From Mugil cephalus (taxonomy: Eukaryota > Chordata > Actinopteri > Mugiliformes > Mugilidae), in NCBI RefSeq assembly GCF_022458985.1, contig NC_061786.1:16560974-16624973 (forward strand): a stretch of DNA of 64,000 bases, written 5' to 3'. This document shows, one piece after another, positions 12,701-25,300 of this stretch. How positions within the stretch are numbered: the first letter of the stretch is position 1; each line of letters opens with the position of its first letter. Below the pieces are notes generated by a model that was not told the DNA's origin, made no database searches, and worked only from the letters and a program-made list of their open reading frames with translations. The position numbers and the translations under genes are program-made.

Positions 12701-15700
12701 GACAGTGACAGCAATGCTTGATTGAGACGTGCAGCGGTTGCATGTGTTTCCTTGTCTGAATCAAAGGTTTTAAAGGTAGACGCTCAAAACAAACCGTGAC
12801 AACTCATTCTGTGGCGACGCATCAACGTACGCGTCGTGCTGTTGATAATCCTGCGCATCATGCTGCGTGCAGGAACCTCCAGACGCTGGTGAAGTGCATC
12901 ACCCTGCGGCGCACCAAGAACAGCCGGGTGAAAGGGCGCCCCCTGGTGTCGCTCCCGGAAAAGACGGTGTTTGTGGAGCAGGTCGAGCTCAGCCAGCCGG
13001 AGAGGGAGGAGTACGAGCTGGCGCGAAACGAAGGGAGAAACACCATCGGCAGGTAACGGTGTACTTTTGCTGCTTGCACACAGTAACTAGATGCGAATAT
13101 TTGACAGGAGACACAGTTGTTGAGGAACACTTGTTATATTTGGCTTTTTGTTTTTTCAGTTCGCATCATTGTGCATTTTTTTGCAGATATGTCGCTGAAG
13201 GGACGGTCCTGAGCAATTATGCTGACGTCCTTGCCATCCTGATGAGGCTCCGACAGCACTGCTGCCACCCTGATCTGCTGGGAAAGACGTCCTCAGATTT
13301 AGGTCTGTGTGTTCACCTCGGCACTAATTAACACTTTAGCCTTTCACCCACCCAACTGGTAACAACCTCTAAGTGATCCACCATCATGTGTGGGTGGGAT
13401 TACTGTGACGCTGTTTTGCAAATAAATAAAAATGATACTGTGTAGTTAATCTGGCTATTAAATACCAGATTGTTGTATTCATGCATTCCTGAATATCCTG
13501 TTTGCTGTAGGTGGTGCAGCGACGCCGGCAGAGCTGAGGGAGCGTCTGATAGAAAAGCTCCGGTTGGTGTTGGCCAGCGGCTCTGACGAGGAGTGCTCCG
13601 TGTGTTTGGAGTCGGTCCGCCTGCCCGTCATCACGCACTGCGCCCACGTTTACTGCCAGCCTTGCATCGCCCAAGTTATCAGCACTGAAAAGGTACACTG
13701 GGTTTGCAATTCAGAGCTAATTTGACTTAACACACCAGTTCATTTCGCTGCAAATCATTAACATTCCACCCTTTTCCCCCCGTTCTCTGTGTGTTTGCGT
13801 AGGACATGGCTCGCTGTCCTCTCTGTCGAAGTGAGATCAAGACCAGTGAGCTCGTGGAGTTTCCACAGGAGGAAATGGAGGAAGACAAAAGCACAAACTC
13901 TCAGTGGAGGACCAGCTCAAAGGTACTCTGAGGCTGCAGAGTTAACTGAGGGGTAAAAATAGTAAAAACATTAGGCAGAGCTCTAAAATATGCAGGGCGC
14001 TATTTCTGTAAACCTTAAAAGGAAATGTGTTTGAGTCGGACTGCAGCGGATTTTTATGGGCCAGAACCATCCACCTCATGCTGCTGACAAGTCAGTCTAG
14101 TTTGCCTCATCTTATTGACGGTAATAATGTCACGCTCTTGAATTTGCATTTGGTAACAGAATCAACATCAACAAGAATGATTAAAATGACATTACATGTC
14201 AGATTAAAATTTGATGCTTAGCTGTGCTGAGTTCAAGTCTAACTGCAGAAGGTGTACTGAAATGACATTAGCCAATTATTCACACATAAGTCAATGTAAA
14301 AGTCTTTATTAGCAAGTCCATTAACACGGACCCTAATATTTCATTAATAATCAGACCAATAGGCTGATCAAAATAAAAATTCTTCATGTCAGAACAGACT
14401 GGACCTGCTCTGTTTGGAAGGAATCTTCACATGTATTGAAAAGAGTTAAACATTTAACAAAGCATTCAATAGTAAAATATCACCTCCTAATAATCATGCA
14501 AGCAGTTGATCTGATTGCATGTAAATGTACAGAGTCAGTAGTTTACATGCGCGTGAAAAGAAAATGATTGTCATAATCAGACTTTAATTGGACAACTTCA
14601 TTTACTCCAACTAAAAGTCATTTAAAGAGTTATCTTTAAATGATTAAGACACCCACATAATGCGATTGGAAATCAATTTTCTGCGCTGGTGTATGACCCC
14701 GAAACAAAAACATCCAAGAAAGCCGGTCGCATAACAAGAAGGTAAACAGCGCCATCTTATCTGCACCATAAGTAGCCCACACATTATGTACCAGATTAAA
14801 AAAGTTGTACTATTCTCCATTTTGGTGTTGTTTGAAATGCCGGTGAGTCATATTAACCCGCTGAGAGGACACATATCGCCACCTAGTGTGGAGGAGGAGG
14901 GCATGTTCCCGTCAATTATTCGATTTTCTCCGTTGCATGTAAACTGGGACAAGGACCACATTCAGAAAGTCGAATTTCGAGCATAGCTCCATTAAGCTGT
15001 GCATGTAAATGCACTGAGTGACAGGAATAAATACATTCTTTCTGGGCATGGCTTTTCAGGTTGAGTTGAGTTTCAGGTTGGGGGAACCGAGGCAACAAAG
15101 AAAACAGGTCATGCACACAACAGTTTAAAAAGATTAATGAAACATCTTTGATCCAGACCTGTGGTCTCTTCTTGATATTTTGGTGCATGTACATATGTCA
15201 GCAGAACATTTAGACTTGAATCATTCATTCATTGCTCATGTAAACAGCTGGGCCTTCTAATCAGAAGTACTTCAGTCGAGTACAAGAAATATTGACCACA
15301 TGTGAGCACTTCCTTTGAACTCCTTTTTTGTCTCTGCAGGTGAAGGCGCTGATGGGAAACCTGCTCAGGCTTCGATGTGAAGACAGCACCGTTAAGTGTT
15401 TGGTCGTCTCTCAGTTCACGCGCTTCCTCACCATCCTGGAGACGCCGCTCAGGTAACCAGGATCGGGATTTATCTTTGCAAATATTTGTTCGGCATGTTA
15501 CCTCAGCAACTATGGAACTTTTTCTAGTGAGTTTCTCCTGTAATATAAAATATGTGGTTTTCTCCATTTATCGCTTTTCACGTGTTTCATTGTGGGGGAG
15601 ATCACAAATACAAACAAACAATATCAAGAGACAGAGATCAACAGAGAGAATCAGAGATGAAGAACAAAGTTTCACCTTTTGTTTCATGACTCGTCGTTGT

Positions 15701-16328
15701 CCCTCCCTCCCTCCTATCCACCAGAGAGCACGGTTTCAGTTTTGTCCGTTTGGACGGCACCATGAACCAAAAGAAACGAACTCAAGTCATCCAGGAGTTC
15801 CAGAGCTCTGCGTCCGACAGCCCCTCCATCATGCTTCTGTCGCTTAAGGCCGGAGGAGTCGGGATTAACTTGACCGCCGCTTCTCACGTTTTCCTCATGG
15901 ACCCTGTAAGTGCAAATTCTGGCAGGAACGAGACCCACAGCCACAGCCTGGTTTAGGTATTGAGGTGTGCTCGTGCGCAGTTTGCTTACTGTAATCAACT
16001 TTGTGTGTGTGTCTAAGGCGTGGAACCCAGCTACTGAAGAGCAGTGTATTGATCGCTGTCACCGTTTGGGCCAGACGAAGAAAATTGTCGTCACCAAGGT
16101 CAGAAACTTGTAATATGTTTATATTGGAGCATTATGACATTTTGAATACAATGACCTGGGATTTTTGTTGGTCTGTTGCTGCAGTTCATTGTGAAGAACT
16201 CAGTGGAGGAGAACATGGTGAAGATCCAGAGGAAGAAGCAGGACCTGGTGGAGAAGGCTTTCGGCTCCACAAACACAGACAGGAAGACCTCTCGCATCGA
16301 CGACATCCGAGCTCTGATGGAGCTGTAG
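6771..16328 (+). CDS. hltf: Helicase-like transcription factor (HLTF), SWI/SNF translocase and E3 ubiquitin ligase
   Basis: Nuclear Rad5-family enzyme that reverses stalled forks and polyubiquitinates PCNA. The 24 coding exons are 6771-6962, 7046-7212, 7323-7453, 7567-7652, 8305-8376, 9120-9311, 9402-9476, 9555-9615, 9699-9747, 9861-9928, 10039-10086, 10650-10745, 10995-11086, 11199-11342, 11488-11620, 12496-12631, 12873-13052, 13187-13302, 13511-13692, 13803-13922, 15340-15452, 15725-15905, 16018-16098 and 16185-16328 (2859 nt, 952 aa; human about 1009). The HIRAN domain spans about residues 47-150, with LRYYTGV at 58-64 matching the human 3'-end-binding segment. Walker A is split by an intron: GGILADDMGL (271-280), then GKT (281-283). 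The DEAH-type box is DEGH (507-510). The C3HC4 RING, inserted between the helicase lobes, uses C708, C711, C723, H725, C728, C731, C745 and C748. Helicase motif VI is DRCHRLGQ (890-897). The variable acidic linker (about residues 306-435) is shorter than in human. ATG 6771 is chosen because it follows the acceptor directly and opens the HIRAN frame. No lesions were seen. It is tail-to-tail with gyg1. Confidence 0.97.
7772..8139 (+). mobile_element. Tc1-like transposon remnant (copy 1), hltf intron
   Basis: The left end contains AGCCATAACATTATGACCA and the right end GGTCATAATGTTATGG then TTGATCAGTGTA, an inverted pair shared with six other copies in this window. The interior keeps the words GTCAAGGTGTCGACTCCAAA, part of the region that in better copies encodes the VLTWPPN transposase segment. 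It is about 370 bp, internally deleted relative to a full Tc1 element, and cannot be autonomous. Confidence 0.75.
8621..8923. mobile_element. hAT-type non-autonomous element (family B, copy 1)
   Basis: The left terminus CAGGGGTCTTCAA is inverted at the right as TTGAATACCTATG. The flanking octamers TTACACTG (8613-8620) and TAGCACTG (8924-8931) agree at 6 of 8 positions, as expected for an old 8-bp hAT target-site duplication. The GGACCCCCTAGGGGT-like segment near the right end is shared with a second copy at 36735-36986. There is no transposase. It lies in an hltf intron. Confidence 0.7.
10164..10618 (+). mobile_element. Tc1-like transposon remnant (copy 2), hltf intron
   Basis: The left inverted terminus starts with ACCGATCAGCCGCAACATTA and the right ends with GGTCATAATGTTATGCCTGA then TCGGTGT. 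Inside, plus-strand codons read [12 protein letters not shown], which matches the hallmark C-terminal VLTWPPNSPDLNP segment of Tc1 transposases. At about 455 bp this is the longest copy of the family in this window, but still only a fragment of a full-length element. Confidence 0.8.
11787..12215. repeat. Composite repeat block in hltf intron (hAT-like fragment, SINE/LINE-type tail, AT-rich)
   Basis: Positions about 11787-11870 contain GTATCGGGCATCGGCC and GGTATCGGCCC words typical of degraded hAT-like fish elements. Positions 11898-11953 contain ATTTATATAGCACTTTTC and CAAAGTGCTTTACATTTTGA, a motif pair seen at 3' tails of abundant fish retroposons. AAAT-rich simple sequence follows to about 12215. 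No open frame is supported. Confidence 0.5.
12675..12700. repeat. TGACTG hexanucleotide microsatellite
   Basis: About four tandem copies of GTGACT lie in the hltf intron just after the exon ending at 12631. Short simple repeat. Confidence 0.85.
14480..15030. repeat. Possible degenerate DNA-transposon block in the largest hltf intron
   Basis: The word GCATGTAAATG occurs as a direct pair (near 14517 and 15001), and GTTTACATGC (near 14541) is inverted as GCATGTAAAC (near 14935). Such nested inverted and direct terminal-like words suggest an old non-autonomous DNA element in the 1.4-kb intron between exons ending 13922 and starting 15340. Ends and family are unresolved. Confidence 0.3.
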
Positions 16329-17795
16329 ACGGGTCAACGCGCAAACAACATGGAGTCCTTTTCTTGGTGTCGCTCGTCGGGAGAGTTATACAGAATTCTT
16401 TTGTACATTTTCTTTTGTTGTTCTTGTCACGAGTTGTGTTTTACTTGTGCACAAAGGGTTCATACTTGTCCAGAAACTGTCCAATTTTGACTAGGGGAAA
16501 GCACAAGTGCTATTAAGGATGGTTTACTCCCATTAAATACAACAAAACCTACCCTCACTGAGTGTCGGCTATTATTAATACACCTATAGCTGAGAAGGTC
16601 ATCAGTCACACAGGTTACGGTTCATCTAAAAAACACAGTTAAAGCGACAGCAACTGAGCTCAAGTTGCTTTTTTTTCAGTTTTAAAAGACTAGTTAGGGT
16701 TTAAACAGGAACATCTGTGAACCTCTGCCAAACTAATTTAAAGGTTTTGTATCATTAAGGGAAAATAAAATCCAAACCTACATGCACCATCGATAAGATT
16801 TTATTAATACCGATGCCAGTATCGATTCTGCTTATCGATCCGATTCTTTATCGATTCTTCCTGTGAATTTTTGGTGTAGAAAAGTAGATGTCATTGCGTT
16901 TTCTTTGTTATCACATGATGTGAATGACTTTCTTCGGCGTAAAGATTCTTCTTCTTTTGTTTTATGGCGGTTGGCAAACAACTTTTTATGTGCATTACCA
17001 CCACCTTCTGGACTGGGATATAAAGACTCGAAAAGTATCGATAAGCACGAAGGCTAATGACATCGATGAATCGAACCAGTTGGAAACAGGTGTAGATACC
17101 AGATCGGCTCAGGGAGTCTTCGGCGCTTCTAGATGACATCAACTATATGTTGGGCTACGTTTGGCTTGTGGTTAGACAACACAAGTTTGATTTATTTTTC
17201 ACTTTACTTTTTCCATTTTTACTTATAATTCTTAATTTTCCACAAAAGACATAAAACACAATAACAGCACATTATTCGTAAAAAAAGTAATAAAATATTG
17301 AGTAATAAAATGACAAAATAATTCGAGTTCAATCCATTCACTCGTACAGTAGGCACTGAAATATTTTATAAGTTTTATCCTTAAAAATATGTAATAATAA
17401 TACAGCTTTTATCAGTTTATCCATTGATAAATTGCTTTGACAACAACCACTAACCGCTTAAACTGCTAACCTCTTTTCCACTTTTTCCTGTTGTCCAACC
17501 AATTATAAAACGCCGGTAGCCCGGGTAGATCCAGTACCTACACCGGTTCTTTAAAAACAAACACCTCGCTTCGCTTCACCTTGAGGTCACAAACAGACGG
17601 CCGGACATTCCCCTTCAGGACTTTTTTGAATCCATGGCTCCATTTACCACAGCAAGTCTTCCAGGTCCTGAAGCAGCAAAACAGCCCCAGACCATCACAC
17701 TACAGCAAACAGCTGTTGCGGCCCTACATCTGATCAGTATTAACAGTATAAAATGAAACACGAGAGACAGGATAGCTGGATAAAATAAGTTTTTT
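16329..17795 (+). other. hltf 3' UTR and short convergent intergenic spacer
   Basis: Follows the TAG at 16326-16328. A canonical AATAAA at 16764-16769 is a candidate hltf polyadenylation signal, giving a 3' UTR of roughly 460 nt. The rest holds an hAT-like block (16785-17080) and AT-rich DNA up to the convergent gyg1 3' end. No coding sequence was recognised. Confidence 0.5.
16785..17080. mobile_element. hAT-like non-autonomous element remnant between hltf and gyg1
   Basis: Clusters of ATCGAT words sit at both ends: CCATCGATAAGA, GTATCGATTC and CTTATCGATCC on the left, AAGTATCGATAAGC and GACATCGATGAATCG on the right. The interior has no credible frame. This matches the look of degenerate fish hAT elements. 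I could not define precise termini. Confidence 0.4.
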
Positions 17796-17808
17796 TCAGT
17801 AGTTTCTT

Positions 17809-17814
17809 TTTATT
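17809..17814 (-). promoter_or_regulatory. gyg1: Candidate gyg1 polyadenylation signal
   Basis: TTTATT on the plus strand is AATAAA on the minus strand, about 1.55 kb beyond the gyg1 stop codon. No recognised frame occupies the sequence between 17815 and 19354, which is best read as a long gyg1 3' UTR. Confidence 0.45.
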
Positions 17815-19354
17815 AGCACTTCAAAAGGGATGTACAGTTAACAGCTAAGAAACAGGACAGATGTGCATTAACAGACGTCTACTACAGTTACGATCCACCC
17901 TCAGAAGCTACATATGGACTACTCTTTCAACCTCTAGCAGTGTGTTTTCTAAGAGCTGCAGGTCTGCGAGGGCAACACACAGGTGGAGTGGAGCAAAGAC
18001 GGCATTGGCAACATGAAAAGGAGGAAATCGTAGCTGAAATCTGCTGTGCTACTAGCAGCGGTTTCAGTAAGTGAGGTCCTGTAAACAGTGATGGAAATAA
18101 GGCAGCTGGTTAAACTACAGAGAGGAAGTGATGAAAACTCGAAGCATGGCACCAATGCACTGATGTGGGTCTGGCAGGGGACATACATGCAGGGCACTTG
18201 GAACAAGATGACAGACGACTGTGGAGTGCACCGTAGTGTTTGAATCCCACGACAAAATACACACGAAACTGCCACTTTAGGATGTGGACGGAAGCACTTT
18301 AAACGCCGACCCACGGTTTGACTCTGTGCCATGCAACACGACTAACAAAAGAGGTAACACAATACCGGACATCACACAAAAGTCACAGGGAGCTGGTGAG
18401 TGTCAGAGGCACAGACAGGGAGGCTAATCATTGCACTCTAGATGAGGTGGACGCTGTCTGTGTTAAAGCGGGGGAAGTGAGCCGGTGGCTGCACGTCGGC
18501 ATCATAGTGGTTGAAGCAGAGAGGATAAGAGTCGTGGTAAAGTCCAGATGCATACACCTTGAACTGCAGGCTTGGCCCACAGTCACTTCCAGGTTCTGAT
18601 ACGGACACTGGGCTTTATTTTCCACAGGGTAGGAAGACTCTGGACTTTGAATCCTACTCCATCAGATTGCACAAGAAGACTCGAAGGAATAGTTGGACTT
18701 ATTGGGACGTACCTATGCTCAGTTTCTCGTGAAGAGTATGTGAAGCTACCGCATGCAGAAAGCCAACTCAGTTTAGCACAAAAGCACCTGCTGCGACCTG
18801 AAGTTCACCAGTTACCAAAGATATAGCTTATTTGTTCAACCTATACAAAAACAGCAGTGGAGAAAATACTCTTTTTATGAGCGTTTGTGTGTCTGGTCTA
18901 CATCGGTTGCCGTGGAAACGAAGGAAGAGACACACAAACGCAGCATTTTTCATTTACACGGGTCAGACTTTTGTATGGATTAATCAAAGCAGCCATTTCT
19001 AGTCTTGATGCTAAGCTAAGTTAACAGACATCTGGAAGCGGCTTCACATGTAACCATACACACGACAATCTTCAAGAACATGTCGAACAATTCCTTTGAG
19101 AGAGAGAGAAAAAAAAAAAGAATAGTGGAGTGCATGGGAGGGTGTTTTTGTTTCGTTTTTTTTTTTTTTCCCCAAACATACACTCTCTACACCTTGACAG
19201 GATGCAGAAAGTGAGACTGAGTGATTGCATTGATTCAGTCATCTGCTCATCAAGCCTCAGCCATTGACTGAGTGGTGCTTATATCACACCCTCACGCAGA
19301 GCTTCATCTGGTTGCTCGTCCACGCCTCCTTGCTTCCTCCCTCGCTCGCGGCGG

Positions 19355-22300
19355 CTACTTCAGGAAGGAGTCGAGTTTTCGCTCGATGTTGGCGAAGGAG
19401 TCGTCGCCCATGTAGTCGATCTGGCCCGCCTCCCAGCGCTGCTTCCTCTCCTCCGACGAAACCTTCTGTGCGGGAGGAGGAGGAGGAGGATGGGACGCCG
19501 GCTGCTCCGACGCGTCCTCCTGAAGCTTGGCCTATGTGACGGGGGAAAAAAAAAAAGAGACGGGGAATTAATGAATCATTAGATGAACTGAGGAGCAGTT
19601 GCCCAAGCTCAGTCATGCTCAGCCTTTTCTCAGCTGGAATTGCCTCACGGGGGAATTTTCTGTTTTCTTCCCTTGAGATACGCGCAAGCATTTCATCACA
19701 GAAGCCAAAGTACAGACAATCTTGCCACACTCATGTACTGTAACAGATAAGAGGATGAAAAGAAAAGCCTCTACAAAGTGGAGAGAAAATTAACAGAGAT
19801 TTAAATCAATCAGTAAACACACATTTTCATTTTACAAGCTGTCCCATGATTTACTGGAAAGGCTATGTGTGTCTGCACCTTCAAACATCAATGATTGTAC
19901 AGAGTCTTTTTGATGATGCAGGTTTATTCACTTGGTTGCGACCTGCGCATTCACCACTAGAGGTCAGTTAATCTCACACACTAGTCCTTTAATGAAGCAC
20001 CATTGAGAATGTGGGAAAATAAAGTCAAATTTTCTGCGAAAATGTAAAAGCGGAATGATATTATTTTCAGATCATTTAAAGCTTATATTTAATGGAAATT
20101 AGCAAAATGTTATCGAAGCTGCAAAAATATATGCTCATTTTAAATTTCAGCAACTGATTTCAAAAAAGTTGGGACAAAAGCAACAAAAGAAAATCTTTTC
20201 TTTTAAGAAACAAATATAGAATTATGGTGGAACATCTCACATTTAATGGTGCCAAAAACTGCATTTCAGAGATGCTTTTGGGAGTAAAGACTGAGATGGT
20301 TTTACCACTATGAAAAACAACCCTAGATAAATAGTTCAGCGATTTAAGATTGATTGTACTTCACCTCAAAGGATGCAGACTCTTTGTCAGCTCTTTTTTT
20401 TTTTTTTTTTAAAAAAGCCGTGAAATGTCCCGTCTTTGATAGCATGCGAGACCCCACGCCCCTGTTTTTATCATGATAATTATGACAGTTTGTCATGACT
20501 TTTATCTTATAATGGTTCATTTATTTCTTTCTTCTAGTTGTATTTATAATAACCTTAACGACACCCATCGCTATACAGACAATCGTTGTCAGTGTACAAA
20601 AAGCACTGCTGCAAACTCAAATGCAGCTTTCAACTATACCATGCAATTAAAACTCTTTGCTCTTTAGCCCAGATGAGGCAGCATCCACAATTTTCAGAGG
20701 GACCATCCAGTTCAAAAGCCAGCACCCGTGACGGTACCAGGGTCATTTATCACACACGCCATGTGAGGGCAAGTCTGCATGTATCACAACAGCACAGCTC
20801 TGTCTGCAGTCCACACATGCCACCAGCTGGAAAAATTTGAAATGTAAAATAGAAAACAGACCAAACTGTTGAGCAGCTGGTAGTTTATGTCAAACAGGAA
20901 AGGGAAATCATTTTGATAAGGATCGCCTCGGTTTTGTTTTTAAATGAAGAGGTAGATACAGCAGAGCAAATATGATGCTGCCATTTTAAAAGAAATATCA
21001 ACTTTACTTATATAGTACAGTTGATGCCTCAACAGAATCTTTCACTCTCACCCTCCTGCTTGCATGAATAAACTTGACAGTGTGACACAGCTTTAGTCTA
21101 TTGGGTAAACCTACAGATTTTGGCACTCATCCTTGTTATGCAACAAACAGCATGGCAACTTCCTGCTCCGCTGTGACTGTAAGTGTCGAACAGTTGCTGA
21201 AGCCGTTACTCACTGATGACAATAAGCTATTCATGCAGCGCTGACAGGGAAACGTGATTAGGCAACTGATTAGAGCTGAGGAATGTGGAACCAATCAACT
21301 TTCTCTTGTTAGTTCATCTAACTAAAACTAGCAGGAATTTTTTAGCGGGAGCTTACGAGTGAATTTCTAACATCTGTTGATTGCACAGTGATGGAATTTC
21401 ACAGCTAAAATTTGCCAGGGAGACAAGAGAGCTTACGCCGCAATTACAGGTTGAGACACAGCCGGGTCGTGACAATTATGCAACGTGTTACAATAGATAA
21501 ACACAGAATATCACACACAGTTACAGTCATTGATGTTTCTTCACACGCACTCCCACCGCAGCCACACCTTGGACCTAACACTCATATACATACATCAGCG
21601 CTCGCCTCCACGAAGCCGCTGTTGAAGGGGGCGTCGCCGTACGCCTTCTGCAGCAGGGGCAGCACGGACTTGGCGTACAGCTGCCACCACATGAGCAGGT
21701 AGTCGGGGTGCAGTTGGCACGGGTCGGGCGACAGCGAGTGACCTTTGACCTCGCCTCTCTGGCCGTCGTACGAGTAGTTCCACGGCTTCACCTTGCCCAG
21801 GAAGTGAACCACCTTCGCGTCGTGGCCGTACCTGAAGAAGCGAGTGGCAGACATGTGTAAGAGAAAGAGGACACCTACACAGGAAGAGGCATGGAAACCC
21901 GTATGGAAACAGGCTGCCATAATACCGTACAGCAGACCTTGAGGGGAGGACCTGACAAATTTTATTCTGCGGTTCAGACTCTGGAGGATGGGAGGATGCA
22001 GGACGGTTAAATGCATTCAGGGATGCCTGGTCCACACTGGTATGGGTAAATATGGATGCGGAACAGCTCCTCAAAAGTGAAGCCGAAGCAAGCAGAGCTC
22101 CCCCTGGTGACTGGCTGCAGTATAGGTCATAAGCTCCGCCTTCTCCATGTTAGTGGATGGGAACTAAAAAATACACATGAAATATTTTTTTTCAAGGATC
22201 TTCTCTATCAGTTTGGGTAGTTAATATAATGTTGAAGTTGTCTGACGCTATAGAAACAGGATGTCAATCATTAATATCCATAAATACTTAGTACGAGTAG

Positions 22301-25300
22301 TAAACCTCAGGGCACCACCCAAGAGTCAAACTGATTAATAAAGATCTCAAAAAGGCTTACTGTAATTTCAATGTAATTAGTTACATTATAATATTACGTT
22401 TACATTACTTTTAAGTTACTTTCACCAAAATAACTGGAAATATGATTTTTGCATTCTCAGTAGATCTTATTGCATCAGTGTTGCTCATTTCCACATCTGG
22501 TGGAATGGCATAATTACTATGTTGACAAAGCAGTACAATATGACACAGTCGCAGTTATGGCTCATGGCGCAATACATATTGTGATAGAAATACTGTTAAT
22601 TTAGGTGTATTCATATTGAAATCAATATTGCTAGAAGCTACTACTGTTTATTGTAACCGAACACCTAAAGCCAGCTGGCAGCAGTAAGCTAGATGTTTTG
22701 TTAAATTGTTTGTGCTATTTCGCGACATACAGAGATCTCTTGGTTTCGCACACAAATTGAACTTAACTATAATCCTCGTCTCTAATGTACTGACAACAAT
22801 GAGCCTATGTCCATCTCGCGAATGCAGAGTCCAACACTGCCGCTGCAGTCATCTTCTCCCCAATCAGCTGTTCTCTAGCGCTAACAGGAAGTTAACGTTT
22901 GCTCAGATATTTTTTCCCCTCTGCTAATCTCAAATTTGTATAAAAACACACAAATTGACATTCGGACCGAGTAAAATATTACAATTATTTTTTTTCCTAA
23001 TGCCTTACATTACCACATTACAGCAAAAAGTAATGCATTACAGTAATTGCATTGCTTTTGTAATGCGTTACTCCCAACACTGCATAATGGCGACAGGATG
23101 CTTCATGCATGGCGACATAAAGCATCCTTTGGGGGCCATGAGAGTTATAAAAATAACTTTTTATATTTAAAAGTTTTAAAAACACGTACAGCGTATAATC
23201 CATTTCCTTGGAACTGGTGGAGGCGGAGCAGACCGCAGCATTAATTAAACGAAAACGTGTGGCCGGGGCATCAAAGAAACTGCACCCACATTCATATATG
23301 TGTATACGTGTAATTTCGCAGGAAAACCGAGAGCCACAAACACAGTGAGTCAGATTTCACCCAGGAAGTCAGCCTGTGAACTGTGACTGACGTGGTTTCC
23401 TCTGTTTTCTCCTCCCAATACGTTTGGCTGACCCGTGGGTTTGTTCTCTGTCTACTTGGACACACATCTGAGTTCAGCTTCCATTAAATTTGCGAGATAT
23501 TATTCGTCAATGTTAGAAATAGCCACTCGTAGCCAAACATTCCTTTAACAGTTTGAACCAAAGTGTGTAAAAATAACAAACAATACAGATTAGGCATGTA
23601 GCTGAAGCAGCCACTCTTGTAAGTTTCATTACCGTATTGTAATTCAACACACACACAAATATGCAACCTGTGAACTGACCTTGGGCGAGCTTTATGCCTC
23701 TTACCACACAAACACTGCAGTTTTCCCGAGACAGCTGCAGACAATGAAAAGTGAGGAAAGCCCAGATGCACCGATTGTGTGTTTCAACTTCTATTACTCA
23801 TGCTGCATGCAATCTACGCAGTCTCAACTTCCTATTTAGGACATAAAGGTAAGTTCCCATAACAGGGATCGGTATATTTTAGCGTGAGTGTGTGTACTGA
23901 CTGTTTGAACGCTGGCAGGTAGGAGTAGATGGCGATGCTGCTGAGGTTGTAGACGAAGGGGAGGTGTTTGGAAATGTCTGCTGTCGCCCAGGTGTTGAAG
24001 AAGCTGTTGAGAACCCCCTGATCTCCACCTGAAAACAAACGCATAAAGACGTAATAATCTCATTTTCTTTGCTAAAGCAGAGCAAACTGAGAGATCAAGC
24101 AAGGATGTTTAAAACTATATACAAACAATCAATAGAGGATAGAGGGTTTTTTTTCCGTGTATTGATTGAATATGAACATTTACCCAATCTGACCTCTCTC
24201 CATTGTAATCCACTAAAAACCTCAACACCACAAACACCTCCTGCACATTCCCACACTCTGTGTCCTTTAAAGCATGTAAAAATAGAAGCTGTGACAACAT
24301 ATGGCGAAAGTTACACAGCGTGAGCAGCGGCGGGAGGGTGGAGGTGAACCGGCCGCGTGAAGATAAGGTTAAGTCGGAGCAGGACTTTCATGAACTTTGT
24401 AAATTTTTTCCTCAAATTTTCGTTCTACTGAGCCTCTGAGGGACCGAATGAAGAAGCGCTGACCGTCAAAGCTGCCGTTTTCACCGCAGAACGTGAGCAG
24501 CTTCTCGTGCGTCTCGTTGGACGGCCTGAAGACGAACACTCCGGAGTTGAAACAGTCCGGCCAACCGGGGTCCGGGGCCGCGGACAGCTCCTCCCTCTCA
24601 AATAGCTCGTCTATATTAGACAGCACCTGGAGGCAAACGAAACAAGTTATGAATGAGTTTAAGTTTGGGGCGAAGACGTGCACTGTGAATGGCGTGAAGC
24701 CCGTGCTGTGCGTCTCACCAGCGTGTCCGCGTCCATGAACACGCACTTGCTGTACTGCGTGAGCGTCCAGCAGTGCAGCTTGGTGAACGTCACTCCCAGG
24801 TCCGGGCGCTTCATCAGGGCCAGGTGAGCCGAGTCACCGGAATCCATCACGTCCACCACGCACACCTCGTCGAAGATGGAGCTCAACGCATCTCTACAAA
24901 AAAAAAACAGCAGGATTGCTCATGTCACGCACGTCGCACGTGTGTTAATTTGTGTCTGAGCAGCAGATAAATAATTAACGATGTGCCTCACCTGCAAGGC
25001 TCTGCAACATGAGGTCCTATGAGTACAACCAGCTTCCTGGTCGTGTTGTGGTCTCGTAACGACTGGCCGAGAACCATCGCCCCCTTTGCATAGTTATCGT
25101 TTGTGGCCAGTGTCACAAAAGCTTGGTCTGCGGGACATATGACATATCATTAGCATGTTATCATGTTAACGTCATTACCTCTTATCGCATTTGTCTTAAA
25201 TCTTGTCATTCCTGGCGCAAAATCTTCCATAAATTCCTCAAAGATAAGAAATCCCAATTTTAGGTCATTTAAATTTAATCAGTGCAATTTTTTTCTACTT

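Noticed and set aside
24369-24746. 125-residue minus-strand frame ending [14 protein letters not shown]
   Set aside because: The C-terminal part is intron read-through beyond the gyg1 donor at 24464. The next exon (24028) supplies the conserved [11 protein letters not shown].
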